64,000 bases of DNA from Mycobacterium yunnanensis (GCF_025823185.1 NZ_JACKVK010000005.1:248001-312000), one strand, 5' to 3'. Positions 51,607 through 60,122 are shown, counted from the stretch's first letter. The notes: generated from the letters alone by a model not told the origin. Made by a program: numbers and translations.

Positions 51607-53097
51607 ATGGACACCTCGGAGGAGGACCGCCAGCTCGGCGAGCTCGGCTACACCCAGAAACTCAGTCGATCAGTGGGCGGCGTGTCGTCGTTCTTCCTCG
51701 GGTTTTCGGTCATCAGCGCCACGACGGCGGTGTTCTCGGGGTTCGGATTCGGGCTGAGCACCGCGGGTCCAGCGTTCGTCTGGACGTTCCCGCTCGCGGT
51801 GGCCGTCTTCTTCGTCTGGGCCCTGATCGCCGCCGACCTGGTGGTCAAGCTGCCGCTCGCCGGATACGCCTATCAGTGGACCAGTCGGCTCGTCAGCCCA
51901 AATCTGGGGTGGTTCACCGGCTTTGCCGGCGCCGTCGGGTTCATCAGCGGGTTCACCGGTGTCGCGTATGTGCTGTCCGGGTACGTCGGCAGCCTGCTGG
52001 GCATCGAGATGAGCACGTCGTCGCAGATTCTGACGTCGATGGCCGTCGTGCTGCTGTGCGTGTTGATCAACGTCTACGGCGTACGGCTCGCAACGATCCT
52101 CAACAACATCGGCGTGGCCTTGGAACTGGTCGTAACGCTCGGCGCGACGGCCTTCATCGCCATCGTCGCGTTCTTCGTCTCCAATGAGCACCAGGGCATC
52201 GGGTTCCTCTTCTCCACCGGTGCGGCAGGCGATTCCTCGTCGCCCTACGTCATCGTGTGGCTGACCGCCAGCCTCGGATGCATCTTCGGACTGCTGGGGG
52301 TCGAATCGGCGGCCGACGTCGCGGAGGAGACCAAGGACGCCCGCCGCACCATTCCGCGCACCATGTTCCTCGCCCTCGGGGTGGCATCGGCGATCGAATT
52401 CTTCATGTACGTCGTCTTCCTCCTCGTCATCAAGGACCCGACCACGCTGTCCGAGAGTGCGTCACCCATCAGCGATTTGTTCGCCCAGCAGGTGTCACCG
52501 TGGTTCTCCAAGTTCGTCATCGCGTTGGCGCTCACCAACATCCTGGTCTGCGTGCTGGCAAGCATGCTCGTCGCCACACGCTTGGTGTATGCCATGGGTC
52601 GCGACAACATGCTTCCGGGATCGCACTCGTTGCGACGGGTCTCGCCGACGCACAAGGTGCCGACGACCGCCGTGTGGGTCACCGGACTCGTCTCGCTCGC
52701 ACTGCTGCTGTCGGCGCTCGCGAGCGAGCAGACCTTCTCCTACATCGTCGGAACGGCGGCGCTCGGATTCTTCGGCGTCTACTTCCTCACGACGGCGGGA
52801 CTCCTAGTCGCCAACGCACGCAAGCGAATACCGCAGGGTCCAGCCGGAGTCTTCGATCTCGGCCGGATGCGGTTGCCGGTGTACGTCCTAGGAATGGTGG
52901 TGTTCGGGTTGGTCATGTCGGCGTTGCTGTTCCTGCCGGACTTTCGGGCCAACGCGATCGTCTTCGCCGTCACGATGGGGCTGGCAGGTCTCTGGTGGCT
53001 CGTCGTACTCAGAGGACGCATCGCCCGAGCCGAAGCGGGGCCGAAGTACGTCCTCGCGAACGTCGAGAACCACGACCCGGCCGCTGCGCCGTCCTGA
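51607..53097 (+). CDS. APC-superfamily amino-acid/amine permease
   Basis: The 496-residue protein has about 12 membrane helices. The start TQKLSRSVGGVSSFFLGFSV and the helix-1 break (GFSVISATTAVFSGFGFG) are typical of the AmaT/ACT-type branch of the APC superfamily, and the ESAADVAEETKDARRTIPRT segment after helix 6 is the conserved amphipathic loop. AGGAGG precedes ATG 51607. It should import an amine or amino-acid-like solute through the inner membrane by proton symport. The following HisD-like and nitrilase genes suggest the solute carries an alcohol/aldehyde or nitrile group. Confidence 0.9.
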   Translation: MDTSEEDRQLGELGYTQKLSRSVGGVSSFFLGFSVISATTAVFSGFGFGLSTAGPAFVWTFPLAVAVFFVWALIAADLVVKLPLAGYAYQWTSRLVSPNLGWFTGFAGAVGFISGFTGVAYVLSGYVGSLLGIEMSTSSQILTSMAVVLLCVLINVYGVRLATILNNIGVALELVVTLGATAFIAIVAFFVSNEHQGIGFLFSTGAAGDSSSPYVIVWLTASLGCIFGLLGVESAADVAEETKDARRTIPRTMFLALGVASAIEFFMYVVFLLVIKDPTTLSESASPISDLFAQQVSPWFSKFVIALALTNILVCVLASMLVATRLVYAMGRDNMLPGSHSLRRVSPTHKVPTTAVWVTGLVSLALLLSALASEQTFSYIVGTAALGFFGVYFLTTAGLLVANARKRIPQGPAGVFDLGRMRLPVYVLGMVVFGLVMSALLFLPDFRANAIVFAVTMGLAGLWWLVVLRGRIARAEAGPKYVLANVENHDPAAAPS

Positions 53098-53121
53098 ACC
53101 GGTCCGGGGGCGCACACGTGT

Positions 53122-53154
53122 CGAGACCAAGGCCCACACCGGGCCTTGGTCTCG
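53122..53154 (+). terminator. Strong hairpin after the permease gene
   Basis: Perfect 14-base arms (CGAGACCAAGGCCC at 53122-53135 and GGGCCTTGGTCTCG at 53141-53154) enclose ACACC. It lies 25 bases after the permease stop and should end that transcript, so the HisD-like and nitrilase genes probably have their own promoter further on. Confidence 0.8.
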
Positions 53155-53262
53155 TTGCGTTGACCATGCACACGCATCTGTTGTTCGTATAGTGAAAACC
53201 TCTGGTTCGATTCGGGAATCACCGTCTAGTCGTACGGCTGGTGAGTGCCTAGCGTGGACGTC

Positions 53263-54597
53263 ATGCGTTACTCGACTCCACTTCTGAACCGCGTGCAGGG
53301 CAAGTTTCGACACCTCAAGCACCCCCTCGTCGACGCGCCCGCCGCGCAGCGGGACCCGGCCGTCGTCGACACCGTCACCACCATGCTGCGCGACATCGAG
53401 GCCCGCGGCCTCGACGCGGTGCGCGACTTCAGCCGGACGCTCGACCACGACGAACGCCGCAACTTCGAGCTGTCAGCCCGCGACATCGCCACGAGTGGTG
53501 ACCGATTGCCGCGCGATCTCAGGGAGGCGATCGAGCTGGGCTCGCGGCGCACGGGGGCATTCGCGCGCGAACAGCGTTCGCACCTCGTCGGATTCGAGAC
53601 CGAACTGAACCCCGGCCTGGTGACGGGAATCCGCTACGTCCCCGTGGCGCGGGTGGGCGCCTACCTGCCGGCGGGCCGCTTTCCGCTGACCGCGTCGGCA
53701 TTCATGACGGTGGGGGTCGCGAAGGTGGCGGGCGTGTCGACGGTCGTGGCGTGCACCCCACCCCAACCCGACGGCAACGCCAACGCCGCCGTCGTCTACG
53801 CGGCCCACGTGTCCGGAGTCGACCGCGTCTTCGTGCTCGGAGGTGTGCAAGCTCTGGCGGCCATGGCATTCGGACTCCTGGGCGAGCTTCCCGTCGACAT
53901 GCTCGTCGGCGCGGGCAACGCATACGTCGCCGAGGCGAAGCGACAGCTCTTCGGCACGGTGGCCATCGACCTGCTGGCGGGTCCGTCGGAGGTTGCCGTG
54001 TTGTCCGACGAGACCGCCGACCCCGAGATCGTCGCCGCCGATCTGCTCGGACAGGCCGAACACGGCACGAATTCCCCTGCCGCCCTGATCACCACGTCAG
54101 AGGAACACGGACGCGCGGTGATCGCAGCAGTCGAGCGACAGCTCGAAGGTCTGTCCACCGAGCCGATCGCCGGGCCCGCCTGGCGGGACTACGGCGTCGT
54201 CACGGTCGCCGACGACCGCGAGACCGCCGCCCTCTTGATGGACGACCTCGCGCCGGAGCACCTCGAAGTCATCACCGCCGACGACGGGTGGTACCACGAC
54301 CGGCTGCAGAACTACGGGTCCATCTTCCTGGGGCCGTGGAGCACGGTCGCCTACTCCGACAAGGGAATGGCAGGCACCAACCACGTGCTCCCCACGGCCG
54401 GAGGCGCCAAGCACAGTGCCGGACTCTCGGTGTCGCGGTTCCTCAAGCCGCTTACCTATCAGCGCGTCACCAGGGAGGCCACGCCTGCGCTCGCGAATGC
54501 CGTGCAAGTCATCTCCGATTCCGAGGGCATGGCCGCCCACAGCGCAACCGCCACACGCAGACTCGCCATCTTCGCCGAGACCGTAGGTGCGGAGTAA
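53263..54597 (+). CDS. Histidinol-dehydrogenase-family alcohol dehydrogenase (HisD paralogue)
   Basis: The 444-residue protein keeps the HisD fold and catalytic set: Gln-His in LLGQAEHGTNSPAALIT, Glu-His in LAPEHLEV, Asp in AYSDKGMAGTNHVLPT and His in KHSAGLSV, so zinc and NAD binding are expected. Biosynthetic hisD sits in the his operon; here it lies between a permease and a nitrilase gene, so a catabolic role, oxidising a different alcohol to an acid as in HpsN-type paralogues, is more likely. ATG 53263 is chosen; GTG 53245 is possible. The stop is followed within five bases by the nitrilase start. Confidence 0.85.
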   Translation: MRYSTPLLNRVQGKFRHLKHPLVDAPAAQRDPAVVDTVTTMLRDIEARGLDAVRDFSRTLDHDERRNFELSARDIATSGDRLPRDLREAIELGSRRTGAFAREQRSHLVGFETELNPGLVTGIRYVPVARVGAYLPAGRFPLTASAFMTVGVAKVAGVSTVVACTPPQPDGNANAAVVYAAHVSGVDRVFVLGGVQALAAMAFGLLGELPVDMLVGAGNAYVAEAKRQLFGTVAIDLLAGPSEVAVLSDETADPEIVAADLLGQAEHGTNSPAALITTSEEHGRAVIAAVERQLEGLSTEPIAGPAWRDYGVVTVADDRETAALLMDDLAPEHLEVITADDGWYHDRLQNYGSIFLGPWSTVAYSDKGMAGTNHVLPTAGGAKHSAGLSVSRFLKPLTYQRVTREATPALANAVQVISDSEGMAAHSATATRRLAIFAETVGAE

Positions 54598-54601
54598 GCG
54601 G

Positions 54602-55561
54602 ATGAGCGACGTGGATCAGACTCTCGTCGTCGGCGCCGTGCAGATGGCACCCGTCTTCTTGGACCGCGCGGCGACGCTCGACAAGGTCGAACGCTACGTG
54701 GACGAGGCTGGGGCGAACGGGTGCGCCCTCGTCGCGTTCGGAGAGACGCTCGTGCCCGGCTACCCGTTCTGGCTCGGGCGCACGGACGGGGCGAGGTTCA
54801 ACTCCGATCTGCAGCGCGAGATTCATTCGCTCTACCTACGGGAGGCCGTGCAGATCGAGGCCGGTCATCTCGACGGGGTGCGGGAGGCCGCTCGGCGCAA
54901 CGGCACGACGGTCGTGCTCGGCGTCGCCGAGACGCCCGCCGACCGCGGTGGTCACAGCATCTACTGCTCGGCGGTGACCATCGACGCCCACGGCGACATC
55001 GCCTCGGTGCACCGAAAGCTCACTCCCACCTACGAAGAGCGGCTGAGCTGGGCCAGCGGCGACGGCCACGGACTCGTCACGCACGAGGTGGCGCCGTTCA
55101 CCGTCGGGTCGCTCAACTGCTGGGAGAACTGGATGCCGTTGTCGCGCACGGCGTTGTACACCCAGGGTGAGGATCTGCACGTTGCGCTGTGGCCGGGCGA
55201 CGTCTCCGACACCGCCGACATCACCCGGTTCATCGCCCTCGAGTCGCGGTCCTACGTCATCTCCGCGTCCAGTGTCTTGCGACGTGAGCACATCCCGGAC
55301 TTCATGCCCGGCGCGGACATGATGCGCGAGGCCAGCGACGAACAAATCAGCACGGGCGGGACCTGCATCGCCGCCCCCGACGGCAGCTGGGTGGTCGAGC
55401 CCGTCGACTCCGAGGAGGGATTGTCGGTGGCCACTCTCGATCATCGTCAGGTTCGCCGTGAACGCCAGAACTTCGACCCCGCCGGACACTACGGTCGTCC
55501 CGACGTGACACGACTCGTCGTCGACCGTCGGCGCCAGGCGCTCGCGACCTTCACCGACTGA
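54602..55561 (+). CDS. Nitrilase (carbon-nitrogen hydrolase, true-nitrilase branch)
   Basis: The 319-residue protein has the nitrilase triad: Glu48 in AFGETLVPGYPFW, Lys139 in HRKLTPTYEERL and Cys173 in LNCWENWMPL. The CWENWMPL form is the signature of branch 1 nitrilases, which turn nitriles into acids plus ammonia. GGAG precedes ATG 54602, and the gene starts four bases after the HisD-like stop, so the two are co-translated. It should act on a nitrile imported by the permease or formed within the pathway; the substrate is not known. Confidence 0.9.
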   Translation: MSDVDQTLVVGAVQMAPVFLDRAATLDKVERYVDEAGANGCALVAFGETLVPGYPFWLGRTDGARFNSDLQREIHSLYLREAVQIEAGHLDGVREAARRNGTTVVLGVAETPADRGGHSIYCSAVTIDAHGDIASVHRKLTPTYEERLSWASGDGHGLVTHEVAPFTVGSLNCWENWMPLSRTALYTQGEDLHVALWPGDVSDTADITRFIALESRSYVISASSVLRREHIPDFMPGADMMREASDEQISTGGTCIAAPDGSWVVEPVDSEEGLSVATLDHRQVRRERQNFDPAGHYGRPDVTRLVVDRRRQALATFTD

Positions 55562-55610
55562 ACCCTCGCTGTCGAAGTGCTGCACGTCTTGCGAGGTCTA
55601 CGTTGTGAGA

Positions 55611-55976
55611 ATGGGTTTGTTCAGCCATGAGGAGTTCCACGACTCCTCCGACCGCAGTGCTGGCGATGCTAGTGGTGGGGTGGTCGAGAGGGCGCGCCGC
55701 ACTGAGGTGGACGAGTTCGGCGCACCTGACCCGACGGTGGTAGGTCCGGGGTCACTGCCCGAGGATGGTTCGTGCGGTCAATTCGCCGTGCAGTTTCACG
55801 TGTCCACTTCCATGCTGGTCGCATTGAAGCGTATTGCCGACATGCGTGGGGTGAGCGTGCCAGAAGTGTGCCGCCAGGTCATGGGCGTGTTCGTTGCCCA
55901 GCAGGAGGGCGAATTGCGTGCGTTGCTTGCTGCTGAGACCGAGGTGGCCGACTACCGGCCGAGTTTGGGTCACTAG
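55611..55976 (+). CDS. Hypothetical protein with ribbon-helix-helix-like segment
   Basis: The 122-residue product has a polar, probably disordered first half. A helical C-terminal half follows with VSTSMLVALKRIADMRGVSV and EVCRQVMGVFVAQQEGELRA, reminiscent of a ribbon-helix-helix or short dimerisation domain. GTG 55605 and ATG 55611 are both possible starts. It lies 21 bases upstream of the truncated GGDEF frame on the same strand. I recognise no family; a DNA-binding role is a guess from the helical pattern. Confidence 0.5.
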   Translation: MGLFSHEEFHDSSDRSAGDASGGVVERARRTEVDEFGAPDPTVVGPGSLPEDGSCGQFAVQFHVSTSMLVALKRIADMRGVSVPEVCRQVMGVFVAQQEGELRALLAAETEVADYRPSLGH

Positions 55977-55997
55977 GCGGTCCGGCAGGGGACGGTC

Positions 55998-56306
55998 ATG
56001 GTGGTGGTCGTGGCTGACATCGACGAGTCCAAGGCAATCAACGATAGCCATGGTCACGCAGTCGGCGATGTGGTCATCGTCGCCGCGGCACAACTGCTGA
56101 CAGACCACTTCGGGCAACGCGCGGCCGTGGCTCGCATTGGCGGTGAGGCGTTCGTTGTGTGTGACTACACACTCTTGCACCGCATCATCGAGACCACCCC
56201 GACTGCCGCCGCTGTGGCAATTGGCACGTCTGGTCGTCGACGGTTTGCGAGTCGCCGGCCAGTCGTAGTCAGATCCAGATACCTGCGAGCAGCGACAGGA
56301 GGATGA
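55998..56306 (+). pseudogene. Truncated GGDEF domain (GGEAF variant)
   Basis: The frame contains VVVVADIDESKAINDSHGHA, then VARIGGEAFVVC, the middle of a GGDEF domain with Glu-Ala in place of Asp-Glu. The N-terminal LTGLxNR part and the C-terminal third are missing, and the frame runs into unrelated sequence overlapping the Pycsar-like gene. The upstream codons back to the preceding stop (AVRQGT) are consistent with the domain, but hold no start. It is most likely a gene relic. Confidence 0.7.
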
Positions 56307-56820
56307 ACGCGACGACGCCGACGAGCAATGCAAGCAGAGCACAGTTGGCCCAGAACGACTTTCGCCGTGCGACCGCACTGTTCGCGAGAACCTGTGTGGC
56401 GAGGTATTCGGTCAAGCGGCGCGAGTCACCGGCCAGGATCGCCACTTCGGCCCCAGTCGCCCCGGCGGCCGAGAAGGCCTCGGTCGGAGGAATGAGCAGA
56501 ATGTCGTCCGACTTTCTGCCACGCTGCAGCGAAATGCTTGGAAGCAGTGCCAGCACGCAGCAGATCGCCGAGAGGAGTGCTGCGATCCCGCACAGGACGG
56601 CGGCGGTCGTCGCCGCTGTCGAAGGTGGGCGATGGTCGGTGGCGTACCGGAGCAGTGGTCCGCCCAGGACGCTTGCGGCAGCAAGTATGCCGGCGGTTTT
56701 CGCCTCCGCGTGTTGGATCCATCCGGTGAGGACGCCGATGGCTTGCCAGGCTTGGGTGGTGTCGGACGGGCTGTCCTGGTCGCGGCGGCCCGACGACGCG
56801 TCGTCGACGATGTCGGACAT
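56269..56820 (-). CDS. Pycsar-effector-like membrane protein (DUF5706-type)
   Basis: The 183-residue product has an N-terminal helix with WIQHAEAKTAGILAAASVLG, very close to the conserved start of the Pycsar transmembrane effector family. Two helices follow (about 45-95) and a third at the C-terminus (SFWANCALLALLVGVVAFIL). In Pycsar systems such effectors damage the membrane on sensing cCMP or cUMP. No nucleotidyl cyclase gene of that class is adjacent, so it is an orphan or acts in another role. Its 3' end overlaps the truncated GGDEF frame on the other strand by 38 bases. Confidence 0.7.
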   Translation of the reverse strand: MSDIVDDASSGRRDQDSPSDTTQAWQAIGVLTGWIQHAEAKTAGILAAASVLGGPLLRYATDHRPPSTAATTAAVLCGIAALLSAICCVLALLPSISLQRGRKSDDILLIPPTEAFSAAGATGAEVAILAGDSRRLTEYLATQVLANSAVARRKSFWANCALLALLVGVVAFILLSLLAGIWI

Positions 56821-56843
56821 CGTGAGAGTGTCGGCTTCGGCTG

Positions 56844-57815
56844 TCAGAAGGCGATGTCGGCCGCGGCGAATCGATCGGTGATGTCGCCGATCAACGTTTC
56901 ATCGTAGGGATTTACCGCCAACGCCGGACCGCCAGCTACAAGATCGAGGTCGTCGAACCGCACCCATACGATGCTCGGACTGGTGGTCAATTCGAAGAAG
57001 TAGATGCGCTCGGTCAGGTCCGAGATGGAACGGTATTCCGTGTCGTAGATGCCGAACTTGTCGTCCGGAGCGCCGAAGGGCACCGAGACATTACGCATGA
57101 CCGCCATGACGCTCGCAACGGCTTGGCGTTGGTTCTGCGGTTTGGGCAGCATCGACGAGAAGTACGACGCGCGTTGGAATCTGTCGATGGCGCTGGCATT
57201 GCCGGCCAGCGGCATCGAGTCCCCGGGGTGAGAGAAATCCTGGGCAGCCAGCAATTGAAGCTGCTCATCGTAGGTGGGATCGTTTGTCATCACTGTGTAC
57301 TGGCGGCCATGGTGTATGACGGGCTGGCCGTGGGAGAACTCGATGATGGCTGAGTCGCCGCTGGCATCTTCAAGCGCGAGGTGAATCGTGGCATCGAAGC
57401 CGTGCGCGGCCGCCATGACGACATTGACGTCGTCCATGAGCGCGATGGCTTCGCTGACGTCGGCGGCTTGGTCGAGCAGATACTGCGCCCACAGAGCGGC
57501 GTGCACTCCAGGCTTGGCGGGGTCCCGCGGACCGTAGTCGGTCGATTCCAAGTAGAGACCGTGAGCCGCAAGGCCTCGTTCGTTGAATCCATCGATTCCA
57601 CCGAGCCCGTACACGGTGGCGACGATCGTGGCGTATCGGGTCGTCCATCGCAACGGGTTGTCAGCGACCAGAGTGGCAGGTCCGAGTTGACCGCCGTCGC
57701 GTTCTCGACCGGCCGGAAATGCGACGAGCAAAGGTTGCGTCGATTCGGGCCAGTCCATGGTGCGGCCGGCGAGCACAGCGAGCTCGTTGTCGTTCCACAG
57801 CACTCGGGTACACAT
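56844..57815 (-). CDS. Choloylglycine/penicillin-V-acylase-type Ntn hydrolase
   Basis: From ATG 57815 the 323-residue protein begins Met-Cys-Thr-Arg; Cys2 becomes the N-terminal nucleophile, as in the linear-amide C-N hydrolase (choloylglycine) family. LAGRTMDWPE supplies the usual Arg and Asp, and VMTNDPTYDEQLQLL holds the conserved Asn; AGNASAIDRFQRASYF fits the family's Arg segment. The longer frame to 57863 would mask Cys2. Members cleave bile-salt amides, N-acyl-homoserine lactones or penicillin V. The environmental context favours N-acyl amide or quorum-signal hydrolysis; the substrate is open. Confidence 0.88.
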   Translation of the reverse strand: MCTRVLWNDNELAVLAGRTMDWPESTQPLLVAFPAGRERDGGQLGPATLVADNPLRWTTRYATIVATVYGLGGIDGFNERGLAAHGLYLESTDYGPRDPAKPGVHAALWAQYLLDQAADVSEAIALMDDVNVVMAAAHGFDATIHLALEDASGDSAIIEFSHGQPVIHHGRQYTVMTNDPTYDEQLQLLAAQDFSHPGDSMPLAGNASAIDRFQRASYFSSMLPKPQNQRQAVASVMAVMRNVSVPFGAPDDKFGIYDTEYRSISDLTERIYFFELTTSPSIVWVRFDDLDLVAGGPALAVNPYDETLIGDITDRFAAADIAF

Positions 57816-57913
57816 GCCGCTGACGATAACCGATCCACACCACCTATGCAGTTTGCCGAGCAAAATATGTTGTCGCCGTCAATATTGGGGTGTTGACGAC
57901 GGGTGGGTTCTAG

Positions 57914-58096
57914 TCAATGTCGCAACACCGATGGACCGCTTGAGGCTCGCAGGGCGGCGAATAGGTCGGCGGGGCAACGGTCTTGGAGGACCATGCGGAG
58001 ACGGTTGTCGAGATCCTCTGCATTGGCCAGCAAGTGCGCTGGCGAATGCCCGATGAGTGTCAGGCCCTTTGGGAAGTAATCACGCAGCAGTCTCCC
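57914..58096 (-). mobile_element. 3' remnant of an IS30-family transposase
   Basis: The minus strand reads LLRDYFPKGLTLIGHSPAHL, then DNRLRMVLQDRCPADLFAAL and a stop at 57914, the C-terminal end of IS30-type transposases (YFPKGT.L, LN.RPR..L....P...F). About 60 codons remain; the DDE core and N-terminal helix-turn-helix are lost. Just upstream on that strand the sequence changes to a folD fragment. No intact element is present. Confidence 0.8.
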
Positions 58097-58101
58097 TGGT
58101 A

Positions 58102-58221
58102 CGTGCCGTCGTCGTAGGCCGCAGCTCCATTCTCGGCAAGCCGGTCGGGATGCTGCTGCTGGGTCGCGACGCCATGGTGACCTATCACCAGCTCAACGGT
58201 AGTGCCGAACCCGTCTTCTAA
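58102..58221 (+). pseudogene. folD: Internal fragment of folD
   Basis: The plus strand reads RAVVVGRSSILGKPVGMLLL, then GRDAMVTYH, nearly identical to the NADP-binding segment of the intact folD at 60774-61634 (RAVVVGRSPILGKPVGMLLL). About 40 codons are open to a stop at 58221; the rest of the gene is missing. It abuts the IS30 tail, so an insertion followed by deletion or recombination is the simplest explanation. Confidence 0.85.
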
Positions 58222-58300
58222 TCTCGGCACGCGTCAGCCGTTAACCGCGGCGTGATGCCGTTTTACCAGCTCAACACACGCGACGGCGATACTCGACGCC

Positions 58301-59188
58301 ATGCCGGAACTGAACCACGTCCCCGCCAGCACGCCACCCGAGGAGATCTCCGACCTGCTGCGCCGCGACGGTTACGTGATCGTCGACGACCTTGCGTCGA
58401 CCGAGCTGATGGACCGCATCGACGACGAGCTCGCTCCGTACCTCGACGCCACCCCGCTTGGCTACAACGCGATGATCGGGCGGCGGACGCGTCGCACCGG
58501 TGCACTGGTGGCACGGTCACCAGCGTGTCGCACGTTGATTCAGAGCCCCACGATGATGGGCGTCTGCGCCGACTTCCTCGGCCACGCGTCGGCCTTCCAG
58601 CTGATGCTCACGCAGGTGATCTCCATCGAACCCGGCGAGTCGGCCCAGGCATTGCACCGCGACCAGAACGCGTTCGACTTCTACCCCTTCCCCGACGACT
58701 ACCACGTGCAGTGCAACACGCTGTGGGCGCTGTCGGACTACACCGCCGAAATGGGTGCCACCCGAGTCGTTCCCGGCAGCCAGGTCGGTGACAAGAAGCC
58801 GACTGACTATGGCGACGAGGAATGTCTGCAGGCCGAGATGTCTCGCGGTTCGGTGCTGATCTACACCGGCAAGATCGTGCACAGCGGCGCTGCCAATCGT
58901 TCCGATCGAATCCGGCGCGCGATCAACGTGAATTACTGCGTCGGCTGGGTGCGTCAAGAGGAGAACCAGTTCCTCTCCGTGCCCATCGATGTCGCCCGAA
59001 CCCTCGACGACGACCTGCTGAAGCTCATCGGCTATCAGGAGGGCGCCTGGGCGATGGGCTACTTCCGGGATTTCGAGGATCCGCTGCGGGCCATCCGCGG
59101 AGACGCCGTCGAGTACGGCTTCGACGGCAGCCGCCTCACCGGCGCGGCGAACACGGCGTTCACCGACTCACTTACGCACAGCGAGTGA
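58301..59188 (+). CDS. Phytanoyl-CoA-dioxygenase-family Fe(II)/2-oxoglutarate oxygenase
   Basis: The 295-residue protein has the PhyH-type facial triad: His119-x-Asp121 in ALHRDQNAF and His194 in KIVHSGAANRSD, with an Arg-rich segment soon after (RIRRAI) for 2-oxoglutarate. Such enzymes hydroxylate small molecules or lipids. ATG 58301 is the only good start. It lies just after the folD/IS30 scrap zone and stands alone. Relatives in actinobacteria are often in secondary-metabolite loci; none is visible here. The substrate is unknown. Confidence 0.87.
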   Translation: MPELNHVPASTPPEEISDLLRRDGYVIVDDLASTELMDRIDDELAPYLDATPLGYNAMIGRRTRRTGALVARSPACRTLIQSPTMMGVCADFLGHASAFQLMLTQVISIEPGESAQALHRDQNAFDFYPFPDDYHVQCNTLWALSDYTAEMGATRVVPGSQVGDKKPTDYGDEECLQAEMSRGSVLIYTGKIVHSGAANRSDRIRRAINVNYCVGWVRQEENQFLSVPIDVARTLDDDLLKLIGYQEGAWAMGYFRDFEDPLRAIRGDAVEYGFDGSRLTGAANTAFTDSLTHSE

Positions 59189-59286
59189 CCGTCGTCCCTC
59201 GGTTCGTCGAGGGAGGGCCGGGACACGGTGCGACGTCCGGTGGTGGGTGGTCGGGCCCAGCGCGCGACCGGCTGCGTCGGTGACGA

Positions 59287-59877
59287 CTAGGCTTTGATCT
59301 GAGCCCCGGTGAAGAGTTCGGCGGCTTGCCGGGCATCGATGACAGAGCTCGTCTGCAGGTAGGCCATGGCGTTCAGGGCGGCGGTGTGGGCGGCTTCTGA
59401 CGAGCCGTACACCGCGTCGTTGACGACGCGGAAGTGGTAGTCGAGTTGATGGGCGTCGACGGCGGTGTAGTGCACGCACACGTCGGTGAGGCCGCCGACC
59501 AGAACTACGGTGGTGGCTTTGTATCCGCGCAGAATGGTGTCCAGATCGGTGTTGAAGAAGGCAGAGTAGCGGCGTTTGCGGACTTCGTATTCTCCTGCGA
59601 GCGGGCCGAATTCGTCGATGAATGCCGCTCCTGGCGTTCCGTCGATACAGTGAAGCTCCTCGACCCCGTCGACTTCGCGGCCGATGTCGACCAATGTGGG
59701 ATGGTGGACTTCGCGGATGAAGACCACGGGAATCTTGCTCGCCCGCGCATCGTGAACCAGCGATCGGATGGTGCTGACTTCGGGCGATTCGTCACTGCCG
59801 GCGGTAGGAACGAAGTCGCGCTGGACGTCGATGCAGATGAGAACTGTGTCTGCGGTGGGGATGGTGATGTCATGCAT
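59287..59877 (-). CDS. Isochorismatase-like cysteine hydrolase
   Basis: The 196-residue protein has the family triad: Asp17 in CIDVQRDF, Lys in VRKRRYSAFFNTDL and Cys in GLTDVCVHYTA. The cysteine makes it a hydrolase of amides (for example nicotinamidase, biuret or carbamoyl-type), not an isochorismatase of the Gly type. The cis-peptide segment VLVGGLTDVC is typical. It is convergent with the PhyH gene. The substrate is not assigned; upstream DNA to 60122 holds no clear gene. Confidence 0.87.
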   Translation of the reverse strand: MHDITIPTADTVLICIDVQRDFVPTAGSDESPEVSTIRSLVHDARASKIPVVFIREVHHPTLVDIGREVDGVEELHCIDGTPGAAFIDEFGPLAGEYEVRKRRYSAFFNTDLDTILRGYKATTVVLVGGLTDVCVHYTAVDAHQLDYHFRVVNDAVYGSSEAAHTAALNAMAYLQTSSVIDARQAAELFTGAQIKA

Positions 59878-60122
59878 ATACGGCCACCTTGTCTGTAGTG
59901 CGGCAAGTGCGGGAATGCATGCCGATCTGGTTGGCCGTCAGACTCATGCGCCCAGTCTTCCCAAGATTGCTTCGGGAAACACAATAGGTCGACGCCGGTG
60001 CGCTCGCACAGGGTGTAGTTCCCACCGGTCGTCCGTGCGTCCCGCAAGTCGAGAGTTCGGATGGCTCAGACTCGTCCTCACGAAAACGACCGTGGACGCA
60101 TGGCTCGCGCATACTGTCACCC

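Noticed and set aside
55998..56820. Complete Pycsar defence operon
   Set aside because: The neighbouring nucleotide-cyclase-like frame is a truncated GGDEF domain on the opposite strand, not a class III adenylate-cyclase-like pyrimidine cyclase.
59878..60122. Short coding-looking minus-strand stretch (RDARTTGGNYTLCERTGVDL)
   Set aside because: It looks protein-like but has no start, no family I can name and is only about 50 codons; left unannotated.
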